Shown here piece by piece: positions 9,183 through 17,612 of a stretch of 64,000 nt of DNA. Source of the stretch: Geobacillus sp. 46C-IIa (GTDB lineage Bacteria > Bacillota > Bacilli > Bacillales > Anoxybacillaceae); NCBI RefSeq assembly GCF_014679505.1, contig NZ_CP061474.1, positions 2,848,001 through 2,912,000 on the forward strand. The letters run 5' to 3'. How positions within the stretch are numbered: position 1 is the stretch's first letter; every line of letters begins with the position of its first letter. A model generated the notes under the pieces. That model saw only the letters and a program-made list of their open reading frames with translations. It had not been told where the DNA came from and did not search any database. The translations under genes were made by a program, and so were the position numbers.

Positions 9183-10769
9183 ATGAATCGACTGTCGATC
9201 CGCTGGAAAATCACGATTTTAATTTTTGTCATCGTCAGCTTTTCGATGCTGCTGAGCGGCGTATTTATCATTAGTGACTTTTTCCATACAAAGGAAGAAG
9301 AGTTGAGCCAACGCGCCTTATTGACAGCGCGCACCGTATCCGAACTGCCGGAAGTCAAGCAGCACATTGTCGGGTCAAAGCAAAGCCGAGCGCTCGTGAA
9401 CCCGATCGTCGAACGGGTGCGTGTCATCCATAGCGCCGATTATATTGTTGTGCTCGATATGAACAAAATTCGCCTCTCCCATCCGCTTCCAACGATGATT
9501 GGCACCGTCTCCCGCGGGGCTGATGAAGGGCCGGCATTCGCGGAACATACGTATACGTCGAAAGCGCGCGGAGAAATCGGGACAGTGGTTCGCGCCTTCG
9601 TCCCCATCATGAATCGCGATCATGAACAAATTGGCGTCACCATCGCCGCTTACCGACTGCCGACGTTTTGGGAAGCGATTGATACGTTGAAAGAAGAAAT
9701 CGCCATGGCGGTCGTTTTATCGCTAGCAGCCGGTGGAAGCGGAGCTTGGCTGCTGGCCTCTCATATTAAGCGGCAAATGTTTGAGCTTGAACCGCATGAA
9801 ATCGCCAAACTGCTTGTGGAGCGGACAGAGGCGTTTAACGCCATGCACGAAGGTGTCATCGCCATCGACAGCAATGAAAACATCACCATTTTTAATGATC
9901 GGGCGAAGCAAATGCTTGGCATCGAAGGGGACGTAATCGGACGCCCGATTCGTTCCGTAATCCCGGATACGTACCTTCCGGAGATCTTGGAGGTGAACAA
10001 ACCGATTTACAACAAAGAACTGCAGCTCGGCAACTTAACGATTTGGAGCAACCGCATCCCGATTAAGGTCAATGGAGAAACGGTTGGCGCCATTGCCATT
10101 TTCCAAGACCGCACCGAAGTGAAACGGCTGGCTGAAGAATTAACCGGGGTAAAGGCGTTTGTCCACGCCTTGCGCGTGCAAAACCATGAATACATGAATA
10201 AGCTCCATACGATTGCCGGCCTGATCCAGCTCGGTCATGTTGAGAAGGCGCTTGAGTACGTGTTCCAAGTTACGGAAGAACAGGCGGAGCTCACGCAGTT
10301 TTTAAGCCGCAACATCAAAGATGAGAGCATTTCCGGACTATTGTTAAGCAAAATCCGCCGCGGCAAGGAGCTCGGCATTCGTGTGACGATCGACCGGCAC
10401 AGCCGGCTGCACCGCTTCCCGCCGCACCTCGACCATCATGATTTCGTCATTCTCCTTGGCAACCTGATTGAAAACGCCTTCGATGCGTTCCAAGGGATCA
10501 CCGATCGGGAGAAAGAAATCTACATCAGCATGGAACAAAATGAAGAGATTTGCTCCCTCTCGGTTGAGGACAACGGCCAAGGCATCACCCGCGAGCATAT
10601 CGACCGCATTTTTGACGAAGGCTTTTCAACAAAAGGAAAGAACGGACGCGGCATCGGCCTATATTTGGTGAAGCAAATTGTGGAAAAAGGAAACGGCCAC
10701 ATCAGCGTTCAGTCCGAGGAAGGGAAGGGAACTGTATTTACCATTACATTTGATATGCAACTTCATTGA
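9183..10769 (+). CDS. dctS: Sensor histidine kinase DctS (CitA/DcuS family)
   Basis: 528 residues. TM1 (about 9-32), an extracellular PAS-like sensor, TM2 (about 178-196), a cytoplasmic PAS (about 215-320), a phosphoacceptor helix with the His in RVQNHEYMNKLH, then a HATPase with NLIENAFDA (N box), DNGQGI (G1) and GRGIGLYLVKQ (G2). This is the CitA/DcuS layout for extracellular dicarboxylate sensing. GAGGAG precedes the ATG. It is followed by its response regulator. Confidence 0.92.
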   Translation: MNRLSIRWKITILIFVIVSFSMLLSGVFIISDFFHTKEEELSQRALLTARTVSELPEVKQHIVGSKQSRALVNPIVERVRVIHSADYIVVLDMNKIRLSHPLPTMIGTVSRGADEGPAFAEHTYTSKARGEIGTVVRAFVPIMNRDHEQIGVTIAAYRLPTFWEAIDTLKEEIAMAVVLSLAAGGSGAWLLASHIKRQMFELEPHEIAKLLVERTEAFNAMHEGVIAIDSNENITIFNDRAKQMLGIEGDVIGRPIRSVIPDTYLPEILEVNKPIYNKELQLGNLTIWSNRIPIKVNGETVGAIAIFQDRTEVKRLAEELTGVKAFVHALRVQNHEYMNKLHTIAGLIQLGHVEKALEYVFQVTEEQAELTQFLSRNIKDESISGLLLSKIRRGKELGIRVTIDRHSRLHRFPPHLDHHDFVILLGNLIENAFDAFQGITDREKEIYISMEQNEEICSLSVEDNGQGITREHIDRIFDEGFSTKGKNGRGIGLYLVKQIVEKGNGHISVQSEEGKGTVFTITFDMQLH

Positions 10770-10829
10770 TTCATGCAGCGGCGGCCGCATCCGACGCGCT
10801 TCCACCCCCGAGATAAAGGAGGAAAAGCA

Positions 10830-11510
10830 ATGTATCGTGTATTGCTCATTGAAGATGATCCGATGGTTCAAGAAGTAAACCGGCAAATGATTGAACAAGT
10901 GAGCGGTTTCATCGTTGTCGGCATCGCCGGGAACGGAGAGGAAGGGCTGCGGTTGATCGAGGAACTCCACCCTGATGTAGCGGTCATTGACATTTACATG
11001 CCGCAATTAGACGGCCTCGAAACGTTAAAGGAAATTCGCGCCCGTGGACATGGGGTGGATATTCTAGCCATCACCGCCGCAAGCGACATCGAAACCGTGC
11101 GCCGCGTCCTGCAAAACGGCGCGTTTGACTACATTGTCAAACCGTTCAAATTCGAACGGCTCAAGCAGGCGCTCGAAAACTATCGGACCTTCCGCCAGTC
11201 GCTCGCGGAAAAAGAATCGCTCACCCAGGCAGAACTCGACGCATTACGGCAAACGGCCGAACAGCCTGCCGACCCGCTCCCTGAACTTCCAAAAGGATTA
11301 AACGAAGTGACGTTGGAAAAAGTCGTCACCTACTTGCGCCAGCACCGCTTCCCGGTCTCCGCCGAAGAAGTGGCCGAAGGCGTCGGCATCGCCCGCGTCA
11401 CCGCCCGCCGCTATTTAGAGCATCTCGAAAAAAGCGGAAAAGTCGTGCTTGATGTGCAATACGGCGGTGTTGGCCGCCCCGTCAACCGCTATCAGTTGAA
11501 ACGGCTATAG
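10830..11510 (+). CDS. dctR: Response regulator DctR (CitB/DcuR type)
   Basis: 226 residues. The receiver domain has acidic residues in LIEDDPMV, the phosphoacceptor Asp in VAVIDIYMPQ and Lys in IVKPF. A linker leads to a C-terminal helix-turn-helix (about 155-220, VAEGVGIARVTARRYLEHLE) of the CitB/DcuR type. It is the cognate regulator of DctS and predicted activator of dctP. The ATG at 10830 is preceded by AAAGGAGG; an earlier in-frame ATG at 10773 has no such site. Confidence 0.92.
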   Translation: MYRVLLIEDDPMVQEVNRQMIEQVSGFIVVGIAGNGEEGLRLIEELHPDVAVIDIYMPQLDGLETLKEIRARGHGVDILAITAASDIETVRRVLQNGAFDYIVKPFKFERLKQALENYRTFRQSLAEKESLTQAELDALRQTAEQPADPLPELPKGLNEVTLEKVVTYLRQHRFPVSAEEVAEGVGIARVTARRYLEHLEKSGKVVLDVQYGGVGRPVNRYQLKRL

Positions 11511-11545
11511 CCTACCCGGTAGCCCGCACGATCAACCGGGTAGGC
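11510..11545. terminator. Shared terminator between dctR and lacI-type gene
   Basis: An 11-bp perfect stem, GCCTACCCGGT (11510-11520) with ACCGGGTAGGC (11535-11545), spans the two convergent stop codons. It probably acts in both directions. Confidence 0.65.
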
Positions 11546-12489
11546 AACTCTTCTTGTTTTCGCGGGACATTTCCTGTCTCCAGCCAATGGTGAAGGAGGC
11601 GGAACGCTCTTTCTCCGAGCGTAAAATGGGGGAGTGCTACGGTTGTAATGCCCAGCATTTCAGCCAACGGATCATTATCAAACCCAATGATGGCAAGCTC
11701 CTCTGGAATACGCACCCCGACGTGCCGGGCGTACAACACGATGCCGGCCGTCACTTGGTCGCTCGTCACAAGCAAAGCGCTCGGTCGTTCCCCCATAGCC
11801 ATCCATTGCTCGATCACGCGCTTTCCGTCTTCAAGAAATAGACAACCGTCAAAAATCCACTGGCGCTGGGGAGTGACGCCGGCGTCACGCAATACCTCTT
11901 CATACGCCGCCGCCCTCGCTTGGCTGTTCGGGCCTGTCCTTCTTCCAATGCAATAACCGATCCGCCGGTGCTCTTTGTCCAGCAAATAGCGAAGCGCTTT
12001 GGAAAACGCTTGGTAGTGGTCGATGTAAACCGTGAAAAAGTCATGCCTATCCACTCGTTCACACAAAACAATCGGTCCCTCTTCTTGGTATTCCGCAAAA
12101 ATCTGCCAATCCGCTTCATGAGAACAGACAATCACCCCATCCATTTGCTTCATCCGCAACCGCTCTAGCGCCTCGAGCTCTCGCTCAACGTCATAATTCG
12201 TCTGAAACAAAAGCAACTGATAACCGCAACGAAGCGCCTCCTTGGAAATCCCTTCGATAATTGCGGAAAAATAAGGGTGATGAATGTACCGAAGCATGAC
12301 TCCGATGATCATTGTCGTTCCTTTCGCCAAATGGACAGCTTGAATGTTTTTTGTATAATTGAGCTTCTCGACTGCCTCCCAAACGGCCTTCCGCTTTTCC
12401 TCGCTCACATATGGATACCCGTTCAATACCCTTGATACGGTAGACACCGACACGCCCGCTTCTTTCGCTAAATCACGGATGTTCGCCAC
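11512..12489 (-). CDS. LacI-family transcriptional regulator
   Basis: 325 residues. The N-terminal LacI helix-turn-helix is IRDLAKEAGVSVSTVSRVLNG, with the hinge helix at about 45-60. It is followed by a periplasmic-binding-protein-like effector domain (MLRYIHHPYFSAIIEGI, VIVCSHEAD, IIGFDNDPLAE). The ligand is probably a sugar but cannot be named, and no sugar genes are adjacent. A perfect operator palindrome lies in its own promoter region, so autoregulation is likely. Confidence 0.9.
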   Translation of the reverse strand: MANIRDLAKEAGVSVSTVSRVLNGYPYVSEEKRKAVWEAVEKLNYTKNIQAVHLAKGTTMIIGVMLRYIHHPYFSAIIEGISKEALRCGYQLLLFQTNYDVERELEALERLRMKQMDGVIVCSHEADWQIFAEYQEEGPIVLCERVDRHDFFTVYIDHYQAFSKALRYLLDKEHRRIGYCIGRRTGPNSQARAAAYEEVLRDAGVTPQRQWIFDGCLFLEDGKRVIEQWMAMGERPSALLVTSDQVTAGIVLYARHVGVRIPEELAIIGFDNDPLAEMLGITTVALPHFTLGERAFRLLHHWLETGNVPRKQEELPTRLIVRATG

Positions 12490-12514
12490 GTTCCCACCCT
12501 TTCCTAAAAAACGC

Positions 12515-12534
12515 TTGACTTGAAACGCGTTTCA
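12515..12534. promoter_or_regulatory. LacI-type operator with TTGACT -35 element
   Basis: TGAAACGCGTTTCA (12521-12534) is a perfect 14-bp palindrome of LacI/GalR type with a central CG. A rightward TTGACT (12515-12520) lies directly before it, placing the operator in the promoter spacer of the divergent small gene. It also lies about 30 bp upstream of the repressor start. Confidence 0.65.
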
Positions 12535-12580
12535 TCCATTATGTTGATTTCACCATTAGTATACTGAAGGAGGAGATTAG

Positions 12581-12691
12581 ATGCTTTACGGGATTGCCTT
12601 GCTCACTCTGCTCATCGCCATCATTTGGGGAGGTGCACATATCGCCTTGAACGCCAAAAACAAAAGGAGGTCAAACAAGCAGAGAAAATAA
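12581..12691 (+). CDS. Small single-pass membrane protein (36 aa)
   Basis: The ATG at 12581 is preceded by AAGGAGGAG, and TAA is at 12689-12691. The peptide has one hydrophobic helix (residues 3-24) and a strongly basic tail ending KNKRRSNKQRK. It is transcribed divergently from the LacI-type repressor and across its operator. Function unknown; I do not recognise a family. Confidence 0.6.
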   Translation: MLYGIALLTLLIAIIWGGAHIALNAKNKRRSNKQRK

Positions 12692-12766
12692 AGGAAATGA
12701 GTCTGTTTGTTTCTACCGTTTCAACTGCTATAATGAATGGTATATGGAAAGCAAGGAGGAATCAAG

Positions 12767-13456
12767 ATGCTTCGATATTGGAAATCGCTTTTCTCCATCG
12801 CTGTCACCGCCGCCTTGCTTGCCGGTTGCGGTACAGAGACGCCTTTATCAAAAGAGACAGAAGCGAAAGCCAAACAAACGACAAGTTCAGACGAGAATCC
12901 CACCAACACGCAAACAGCAGAGCCAGCAGCTCAAGAAACTCCCCCTGCTGACGAACAAAATCAAGCAGGAGGCGGACAAAGTGGGGCGACAGGGGATGAA
13001 GCCGCTTCTTCCCGTCCAACAACTTCCTTGTCTTACCAAATGGGAAACCAAACAGTCACAGGGACAGCAACGTTGACCACAAGTGACAACCAGCATTTCT
13101 CGCTCTATGTCCTAGACGGGTGGACGCTCGATGCCGAAGAACCGCATGCTGATATATTGCTCCATGGGGACACGTTCGCCCGCATCCGCCTTCTTCATAA
13201 CGAGGAGACAAACTATGAGCAGTTGGCCAAAGAACATGCCCAAGCGGTCGATGCCAATGCCGCCCGTCAGCACACGGATCAACTTCCAAAACCGTTCGCT
13301 GATGCCGTTTGGTACACTGCCCAAGCCGATGGTGTTACCGTTCACGTCATCGCCAGCGCTCACCCAGCGCCGATGCTCTTGACAGTGCACGCTCCTAAAG
13401 AACAAGATGTACTTGGCGCTGTGCTTGCCATGGTGGCGACGCTGCAAAAGCAATAA
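12767..13456 (+). CDS. Putative lipoprotein of unknown function
   Basis: About 229 residues. The signal peptide ends in the lipobox LLAGC (about residues 17-21), predicting lipidation and anchoring at the outer face of the membrane. A low-complexity Glu/Thr/Gln-rich linker (about 25-80) precedes a compact C-terminal domain that I do not recognise. The ATG at 12767 follows AAGGAGGAATCAAG; an in-frame ATG at 12737 has no site. Confidence 0.75.
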   Translation: MLRYWKSLFSIAVTAALLAGCGTETPLSKETEAKAKQTTSSDENPTNTQTAEPAAQETPPADEQNQAGGGQSGATGDEAASSRPTTSLSYQMGNQTVTGTATLTTSDNQHFSLYVLDGWTLDAEEPHADILLHGDTFARIRLLHNEETNYEQLAKEHAQAVDANAARQHTDQLPKPFADAVWYTAQADGVTVHVIASAHPAPMLLTVHAPKEQDVLGAVLAMVATLQKQ

Positions 13457-13465
13457 CTAATTTGA

Positions 13466-13485
13466 GGGAGGGCCATCGCCCTCCC
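13466..13485 (+). terminator. Terminator after the lipoprotein gene
   Basis: GGGAGGGC/GCCCTCCC with a 4-base loop, followed by TTTCC. The stem is strong and the T-run weak. Confidence 0.6.
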
Positions 13486-13500
13486 TTTCCAAAAAGAAAA

Positions 13501-13526
13501 ACCCCCTTTTTTCAGCTGCAAGAGGG
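13501..13526 (-). terminator. Original terminator of the displaced yhbH end
   Basis: On the minus strand, CCCTCTT pairs with an A/G-rich arm ending GGGGG and runs into a T-rich tract. It directly follows the stop codon of the yhbH remnant, so it is probably the ancestral yhbH terminator. Confidence 0.5.
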
Positions 13527-13673
13527 TCAGACGAGCTGTTTGCTTTCTTCTTTGCGGAAAAACGTTCTCATGGCATGAAATACGTCCGATTTTTGCTTTA
13601 GGATATAATAGCGGAATTTCTCATCTTTAATATTGCGGTACGCCGACATGAGCGTGGAATGGCGGTTGTACTG
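13527..13673 (-). pseudogene. yhbH: Displaced 3' end of host yhbH (about 48 codons)
   Basis: Read on the minus strand this encodes a YhbH C-terminus: [33 protein letters not shown], then [12 protein letters not shown] and stop. It lacks any start. Joining it at TTGTACTG to the yhbH gene at 53.06 kb gives the canonical [13 protein letters not shown] sequence of Bacillaceae YhbH, while the present gene has [14 protein letters not shown]. It is therefore the original host gene end cut off by prophage integration. Confidence 0.88.
13666..13673. other. attL: attL core (TTGTACTG)
   Basis: The 8-bp block TTGTACTG is shared with 53059-53066. To its left the sequence is host yhbH; to its right it is phage. 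An inverted TGTATA/TATACA motif follows at about 13681-13695, as expected of a serine-integrase arm. The exact crossover dinucleotide is not resolved. Confidence 0.75.
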
Positions 13674-13769
13674 ATACAAATGTATACGCTATACACATTA
13701 GCTGTTCAGGTTGATGAGCGCTTATGGAAATTCGTTCAATTTATTCCACGAAGATAACAAAATCTTATT

Positions 13770-14255
13770 TTAATAACTCTCGAGCATGGAAATGAGAGTG
13801 TACATTTTTTGTTCTAGAAGCTTATATGTTTCTTGTTCCTTAATTCGGATGTTAATTTGCGCAATCTCTCGTAAATGGTTTTTCAGCGCTTTCACAAAAT
13901 CATGAGCGAATTTTATTTTATCATAAAAAAGAAAGGATTCCACCTTATCATTTGTAACATTTACGGCTTCAATTTTGATTTGATGTCCTTTCATTATGAA
14001 AAAATAATCATAAACAGAACCAAATCCAGAAATGCGGAACGGCTTATTCTCTTTATTGGCTATCATATCCATAATACCAGTAACCATACTTAACAAAGCT
14101 GTGCCATAAAGGGTTGCGATATTGATCGTCATTTTTTCGATACCGTTATGAACAGTCATATACATTTCACAACTAAAAAAACTATTGAGATTGTCACTTT
14201 TAAGTGTTTCTCTCCAATCTCCTTCCCAGTCCTCTAATGAAATTTTGATCCCCAT
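13770..14255 (-). CDS. Hypothetical protein near toxin module (161 aa)
   Basis: Starts at the ATG at 14255 after GAGGAGGATATATT. It is a soluble-looking protein with alternating beta-like segments (about 1-110) and a C-terminal amphipathic helix region (about 115-161). I do not recognise a family. AT-rich codon use and its place beside the toxin-immunity pair suggest accessory cargo, possibly another immunity gene; that is inference. Confidence 0.55.
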   Translation of the reverse strand: MGIKISLEDWEGDWRETLKSDNLNSFFSCEMYMTVHNGIEKMTINIATLYGTALLSMVTGIMDMIANKENKPFRISGFGSVYDYFFIMKGHQIKIEAVNVTNDKVESFLFYDKIKFAHDFVKALKNHLREIAQINIRIKEQETYKLLEQKMYTLISMLESY

Positions 14256-14328
14256 AATATATCCTCCTCGTTTTTTACTGTTTCGCAACTCTTGATTGGA
14301 TCTTCAAAGGATATGATACAACATAAAA

Positions 14329-14346
14329 AGGCGGATCGCTCCGCCT
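14329..14346 (-). terminator. Terminator of the toxin-immunity operon
   Basis: AAGGCGGA/TCCGCCTT with a 4-base loop, followed by TTTTTATG on the minus strand. Confidence 0.75.
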
Positions 14347-14472
14347 TCTTCTCTACTCTGCTGCGTCCTGTATTTTTCTAGAACATCCCGAAAACTTACA
14401 CACCACCATTGTTGACGAATGTCTCCTACCACATACACTTAGAAATGAGAGTTTTTCAAAAAACGAAGATGA

Positions 14473-14889
14473 TTAAATTTTTCTCGTTTTATTTTCTGGA
14501 GTACCTATGGTCACTTGGCCATCATGGAAAAATTCGATTATATACTCTCCATTTGTACAAAGGATAAAGGTATCTGATCCCACAGCAACCACATCATCGA
14601 TTGCATTTAGAACTTTTTCCAATTTTGTCTGAATGCCAGGACAATAAGAATAGTTCCATAATACTATCACATCTTTATCATTCATTCCCTTTTGTCGTAC
14701 CCAGTCTGTGATTTCTGATAAATATGTTATTTCTTTTCTTTCAGATACTTTTTCCCAATCAATCCTTCCCCAAGGTAAAATAGGGAATAATGTACACAAA
14801 TAATCAAAATATTTTTCAGTTTCCTCGTTCGATAAAATCCTCAAATGATCATCCCCAATTGCATGAACACACTCTTCAAATAGTGTCAT
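14473..14889 (-). CDS. Candidate immunity protein for the adjacent toxin
   Basis: 138 residues, acidic, no membrane segment. The N-terminal pattern (MTLFEECVHAIGDDHLRILS, then LPWGRIDWEKV) resembles small immunity proteins that accompany polymorphic toxins in Bacillales, but I cannot name the family with certainty. It starts 13 bases after the toxin stop on the same strand, which is the classical toxin-then-immunity order. Confidence 0.6.
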   Translation of the reverse strand: MTLFEECVHAIGDDHLRILSNEETEKYFDYLCTLFPILPWGRIDWEKVSERKEITYLSEITDWVRQKGMNDKDVIVLWNYSYCPGIQTKLEKVLNAIDDVVAVGSDTFILCTNGEYIIEFFHDGQVTIGTPENKTRKI

Positions 14890-14902
14890 TGTTCATCCCC
14901 CC

Positions 14903-16075
14903 TTATTTATTGAGATGCTTTAAAAGGGATTCGAATGTTTTTTCATCCCCTTTAAAAGGAATGCATACTTTTATCGCTTGACCTTTCCCATTTCTGTAAT
15001 CTTCAACGTTAATATGTATCCCTTTCTCCGGATCATAATCTAGTCTCCACCTAACTTTCTCGTCCGCAGACATCCTACCAATCACTTTTCCATATCCTTT
15101 GCTAGTTTTCAATCTCCCTATTACAGGTTTAGAATTCGATCCTAAATCACCTACAATTTCCAATGCAATGTTTCTTGCTTGTTCAAATGTATCTACTTTT
15201 GGAAGTATCACCTCTTTTCCAACAGCTAAAATTTTAGAGTCTATCTTTACAGCAATTTTTTCTCCAACCTTAGACAATTTTATAGCACCATTTAACAGCT
15301 TACCAGTCGGAATAAAACTTAAAGCCGCAATAACTTTATCAATTGTATCAGCGCTGGGATTCAATAAAGTTTTAATATCATCCCCAATGATAAAATCAAA
15401 TCCTAATTTTGCAATTTCTTTTAGAGATTCCGACACTTCATCCCAAGTTGAGTTCCTTGAATGAACTTTGGCTTCTAGTGATCTATACTTATTTTCAATA
15501 ATTGTCTTTTTATCATAGTAATTTTTTTGTTGCAACATATGCTCAATAGCGTTGTAAGTGATTTTACCAGCTATCCCATCAACTTCTAGTCCATTTGCTT
15601 TTTGAAAGCTTCTTACTGCTTCTGTTGTTTGTTTACCGTAAATACCATCAACAGCTCCCACGTTATATCCCAATCGCTGAAGTTTAGTCTGCAAATCTTT
15701 TACGGCTTGTCCCTCGCTGCCTTCTCTGAGTGTCTGACCTGTCCAATGATCATTGCTGCTTGATGAGTTTGATCGGGACAATGTCGTTTGTGTTCTGACA
15801 TACTTTTGCAGAGCTTGGTACGTTTGTTTCCCCGCAATTCCATCGGCCGTGATTCCAACCTTCTTCTGAAATTCCTTCACAGCCTTCTCTGTATTTGCTC
15901 CGTAAACTCCATCAATTCCCCCAGGATTAAATCCGGCCTTGTAAAGCCAAGATTGCAATGTCTTCACATAATCATTTCGATCACCTCTTTTTAGCGTTTG
16001 CCCACTCCATAGATAATTTGTATAATTTGATGGATAATAGATGATTCTGCTAGCCCCATCTACAACGTACATCAT
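14903..16075 (-). CDS. Peptidoglycan-binding polymorphic toxin
   Basis: About 390 residues. Two PG_binding_1 repeats (about 25-85 and 110-170: GGIDGVYGANTEKAVKEFQ and GAVDGIYGKQTTEAVRSFQ) bind the cell wall. A helical linker and pre-toxin-like hydrophobic segment (LSFIPTGKLLNGAIKL) follow. The last 95 residues (GRLKTSKGYGKVIGRMSADE, then DYDPEKGIHINVEDYR) resemble the C-terminal toxin domains of Bacillus LXG/YeeF-type polymorphic toxins. No signal peptide is seen, so release may depend on lysis or on the virion. The ATG at 16075 follows GGGGGGCTA. The toxin activity itself is not identified. Confidence 0.65.
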   Translation of the reverse strand: MMYVVDGASRIIYYPSNYTNYLWSGQTLKRGDRNDYVKTLQSWLYKAGFNPGGIDGVYGANTEKAVKEFQKKVGITADGIAGKQTYQALQKYVRTQTTLSRSNSSSSNDHWTGQTLREGSEGQAVKDLQTKLQRLGYNVGAVDGIYGKQTTEAVRSFQKANGLEVDGIAGKITYNAIEHMLQQKNYYDKKTIIENKYRSLEAKVHSRNSTWDEVSESLKEIAKLGFDFIIGDDIKTLLNPSADTIDKVIAALSFIPTGKLLNGAIKLSKVGEKIAVKIDSKILAVGKEVILPKVDTFEQARNIALEIVGDLGSNSKPVIGRLKTSKGYGKVIGRMSADEKVRWRLDYDPEKGIHINVEDYRNGKGQAIKVCIPFKGDEKTFESLLKHLNK

Positions 16076-16331
16076 TAGCCCCCCCATTTCAAATTTTTAT
16101 CCATTAATTTCAATAGTAATCAATTTTGACCAAAAAGATTGTCGAATTTTGTATTAAAATAAAAAAATACCTAATCCAAAAACAGGAATTCATCATTATT
16201 CCGCATCATACGAACGGGTTTAGTTTTTCTGAACTAACCCAAGCGTCAAAATGAAAGCATGAAGTTTGATGTGGCCTATGCAATTTGTACGGAATTGAAA
16301 AGGCCGATTGAGAAGATATGGATAAAAAAAG
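16076..16331. other. AT-rich interval between toxin and lysin genes
   Basis: No gene seen. It contains an imperfect hairpin, GGGTTTAGTT with AACTAACCC (16216-16240), and low-complexity A/T sequence. The toxin promoter should lie here on the minus strand, but no strong -35/-10 pair is evident. Confidence 0.5.
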
Positions 16332-16354
16332 AGCCTACTCGCTTAGAGTAGGCT
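16332..16354 (-). terminator. Terminator after the lysin gene
   Basis: AGCCTACTC/GAGTAGGCT (16332-16340, 16346-16354), followed on the minus strand by CTTTTTTTATC. It separates the lysis/structural operon from the toxin module. Confidence 0.8.
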
Positions 16355-16392
16355 TAGTTCGTTATATCCCCGTCGCACGGCGGGGGATAGGT

Positions 16393-17085
16393 TTAATCTG
16401 TGATAAAAACGGGATATCCATTTCTTTTGAGCTCCTCTGCTAACCTTTCTGCATTCCTTCGATCGCTGAATGCACCGACCTGCACACGATATAATTTCCC
16501 GGTAGACGATTTTTGTTCTGGTTGGGTCTGTGCTTTTTGTGGCAGTCCCAAGAATTTCGCAACACCCCTAGCATGCGCTTCTCCTACGACTTTGAGAAAT
16601 GCTTCGTTTTTTAATAGTTTGGCGTCGTTTGAATCAATGAACAAGTTTTCTGTCAACACGGCTGGCATTTTTGATTCGCGCAACACCGCATAGTTAGCAC
16701 GCTTTTTTCCACGGTCTGTGACGTTTTCAAACTTCCGCATCTCCGCTAAAATTTCGCCATGCAGCACATTTTGCAACGCGACTGTTTGAGAGGAAACGCC
16801 GCCGTTGTAGACATACGTTTCAAACCCTGTTCCCTTGCCAGCATTGATATGCACGCTGACAAATACGTCTGCCCCCCATGTGTTTGCCATGTCGGCTCGT
16901 TGACCAAGAGTGAGGGATTGATCGCCTTCGCGGCTAACCCGTTGTGTAAACCCTTCGTAATGAGCCGCTAAATAATCGGTCGCATACTCCACGATTTTAT
17001 GAGTCAAATTTTTCTCTTGTAACCCATTACCTATTGCCCCGGGATCACTGCCGCCGTGTCCTTTGTCCCAAAAGATTTTTTTCAT
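16393..17085 (-). CDS. Phage endolysin: N-acetylmuramoyl-L-alanine amidase with SPOR domain
   Basis: 230 residues. Amidase_3 domain (about 1-180) with zinc ligands in DKGHGGSDPGA, SVHINA and the catalytic Glu in LTENLFIDS, then a SPOR domain (about 193-230, YRVQVGAFSDRRNAERLAEE) that binds denuded glycan. It cleaves the stem peptide from N-acetylmuramic acid at host lysis. It overlaps the holin gene by 4 bases (ATGA), so the two are translationally coupled. Confidence 0.93.
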   Translation of the reverse strand: MKKIFWDKGHGGSDPGAIGNGLQEKNLTHKIVEYATDYLAAHYEGFTQRVSREGDQSLTLGQRADMANTWGADVFVSVHINAGKGTGFETYVYNGGVSSQTVALQNVLHGEILAEMRKFENVTDRGKKRANYAVLRESKMPAVLTENLFIDSNDAKLLKNEAFLKVVGEAHARGVAKFLGLPQKAQTQPEQKSSTGKLYRVQVGAFSDRRNAERLAEELKRNGYPVFITD

Positions 17086-17549
17086 TTTTGGCTCTCCCCT
17101 TTCTCACTTTTTCCTTTCAACACCTCAACCGCCTGCTTGATTTGTTCCGGCACCGGCAATCCGATTCGTCCCGCATTTTCAATGATCGAAAGTAGTTCAT
17201 TCGCTAAATAAAAAAAGATCGTCGCGTCACGGAACAGTCCATTTGTTCCGACCGCACGATCAATGAGGTGCCCGACCGCTACAAGCATGAAGATCATCAC
17301 TTTTTTAGGTATTCGTTTGAACCCAACGGCACTACGCAGTGAGCCCTCTCTATACGCCGCCATCACGCCTGTTACATAGTCCATGACGACAAATGCCAAC
17401 AAAATGCCGAGTAGTTCAGACCAACCGCCGAACAAATAACCGACAACCGCACCGATGGCAGCCGCACCGGTTTTGTAAACAACATCTAACCGCTCCACCA
17501 AATCACGCCTTTCTAAAAAAGATAAGAGCATAAGTTCGCCCATTTCCAC
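17082..17549 (-). CDS. Phage holin (phi29/TcdE-like holin family)
   Basis: 155 residues with three hydrophobic segments (about 26-46, 49-66 and 85-101), motif VVMDYVTGVMAAYREGSL with SAVGFKRIPKKV, and a charged C-terminus: the toxin-secretion/phage-lysis holin family. It permeabilises the membrane so that the downstream amidase reaches the wall. The start is uncertain among closely spaced in-frame ATGs. Confidence 0.88.
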   Translation of the reverse strand: MEMGELMLLSFLERRDLVERLDVVYKTGAAAIGAVVGYLFGGWSELLGILLAFVVMDYVTGVMAAYREGSLRSAVGFKRIPKKVMIFMLVAVGHLIDRAVGTNGLFRDATIFFYLANELLSIIENAGRIGLPVPEQIKQAVEVLKGKSEKGESQK

Positions 17550-17555
17550 GACACA

Positions 17556-17590
17556 AAAAGGGGTGTAATGATGTAAAACACCCCCCTTTT
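17556..17590 (-). terminator. Terminator between receptor-binding and holin genes
   Basis: AAAAGGGGTGT with ACACCCCCCTTTT around a 10-base loop; T-run on the minus strand. It allows lysis genes to be expressed by partial read-through or a separate promoter. Confidence 0.65.
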
Positions 17591-17612
17591 TTTCAATAAA
17601 AGCGTCATTTTA

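Noticed and set aside
13674..13769. A coding gene at the left prophage edge
   Set aside because: Only short frames without ribosome-binding sites; best explained as the attP arm.
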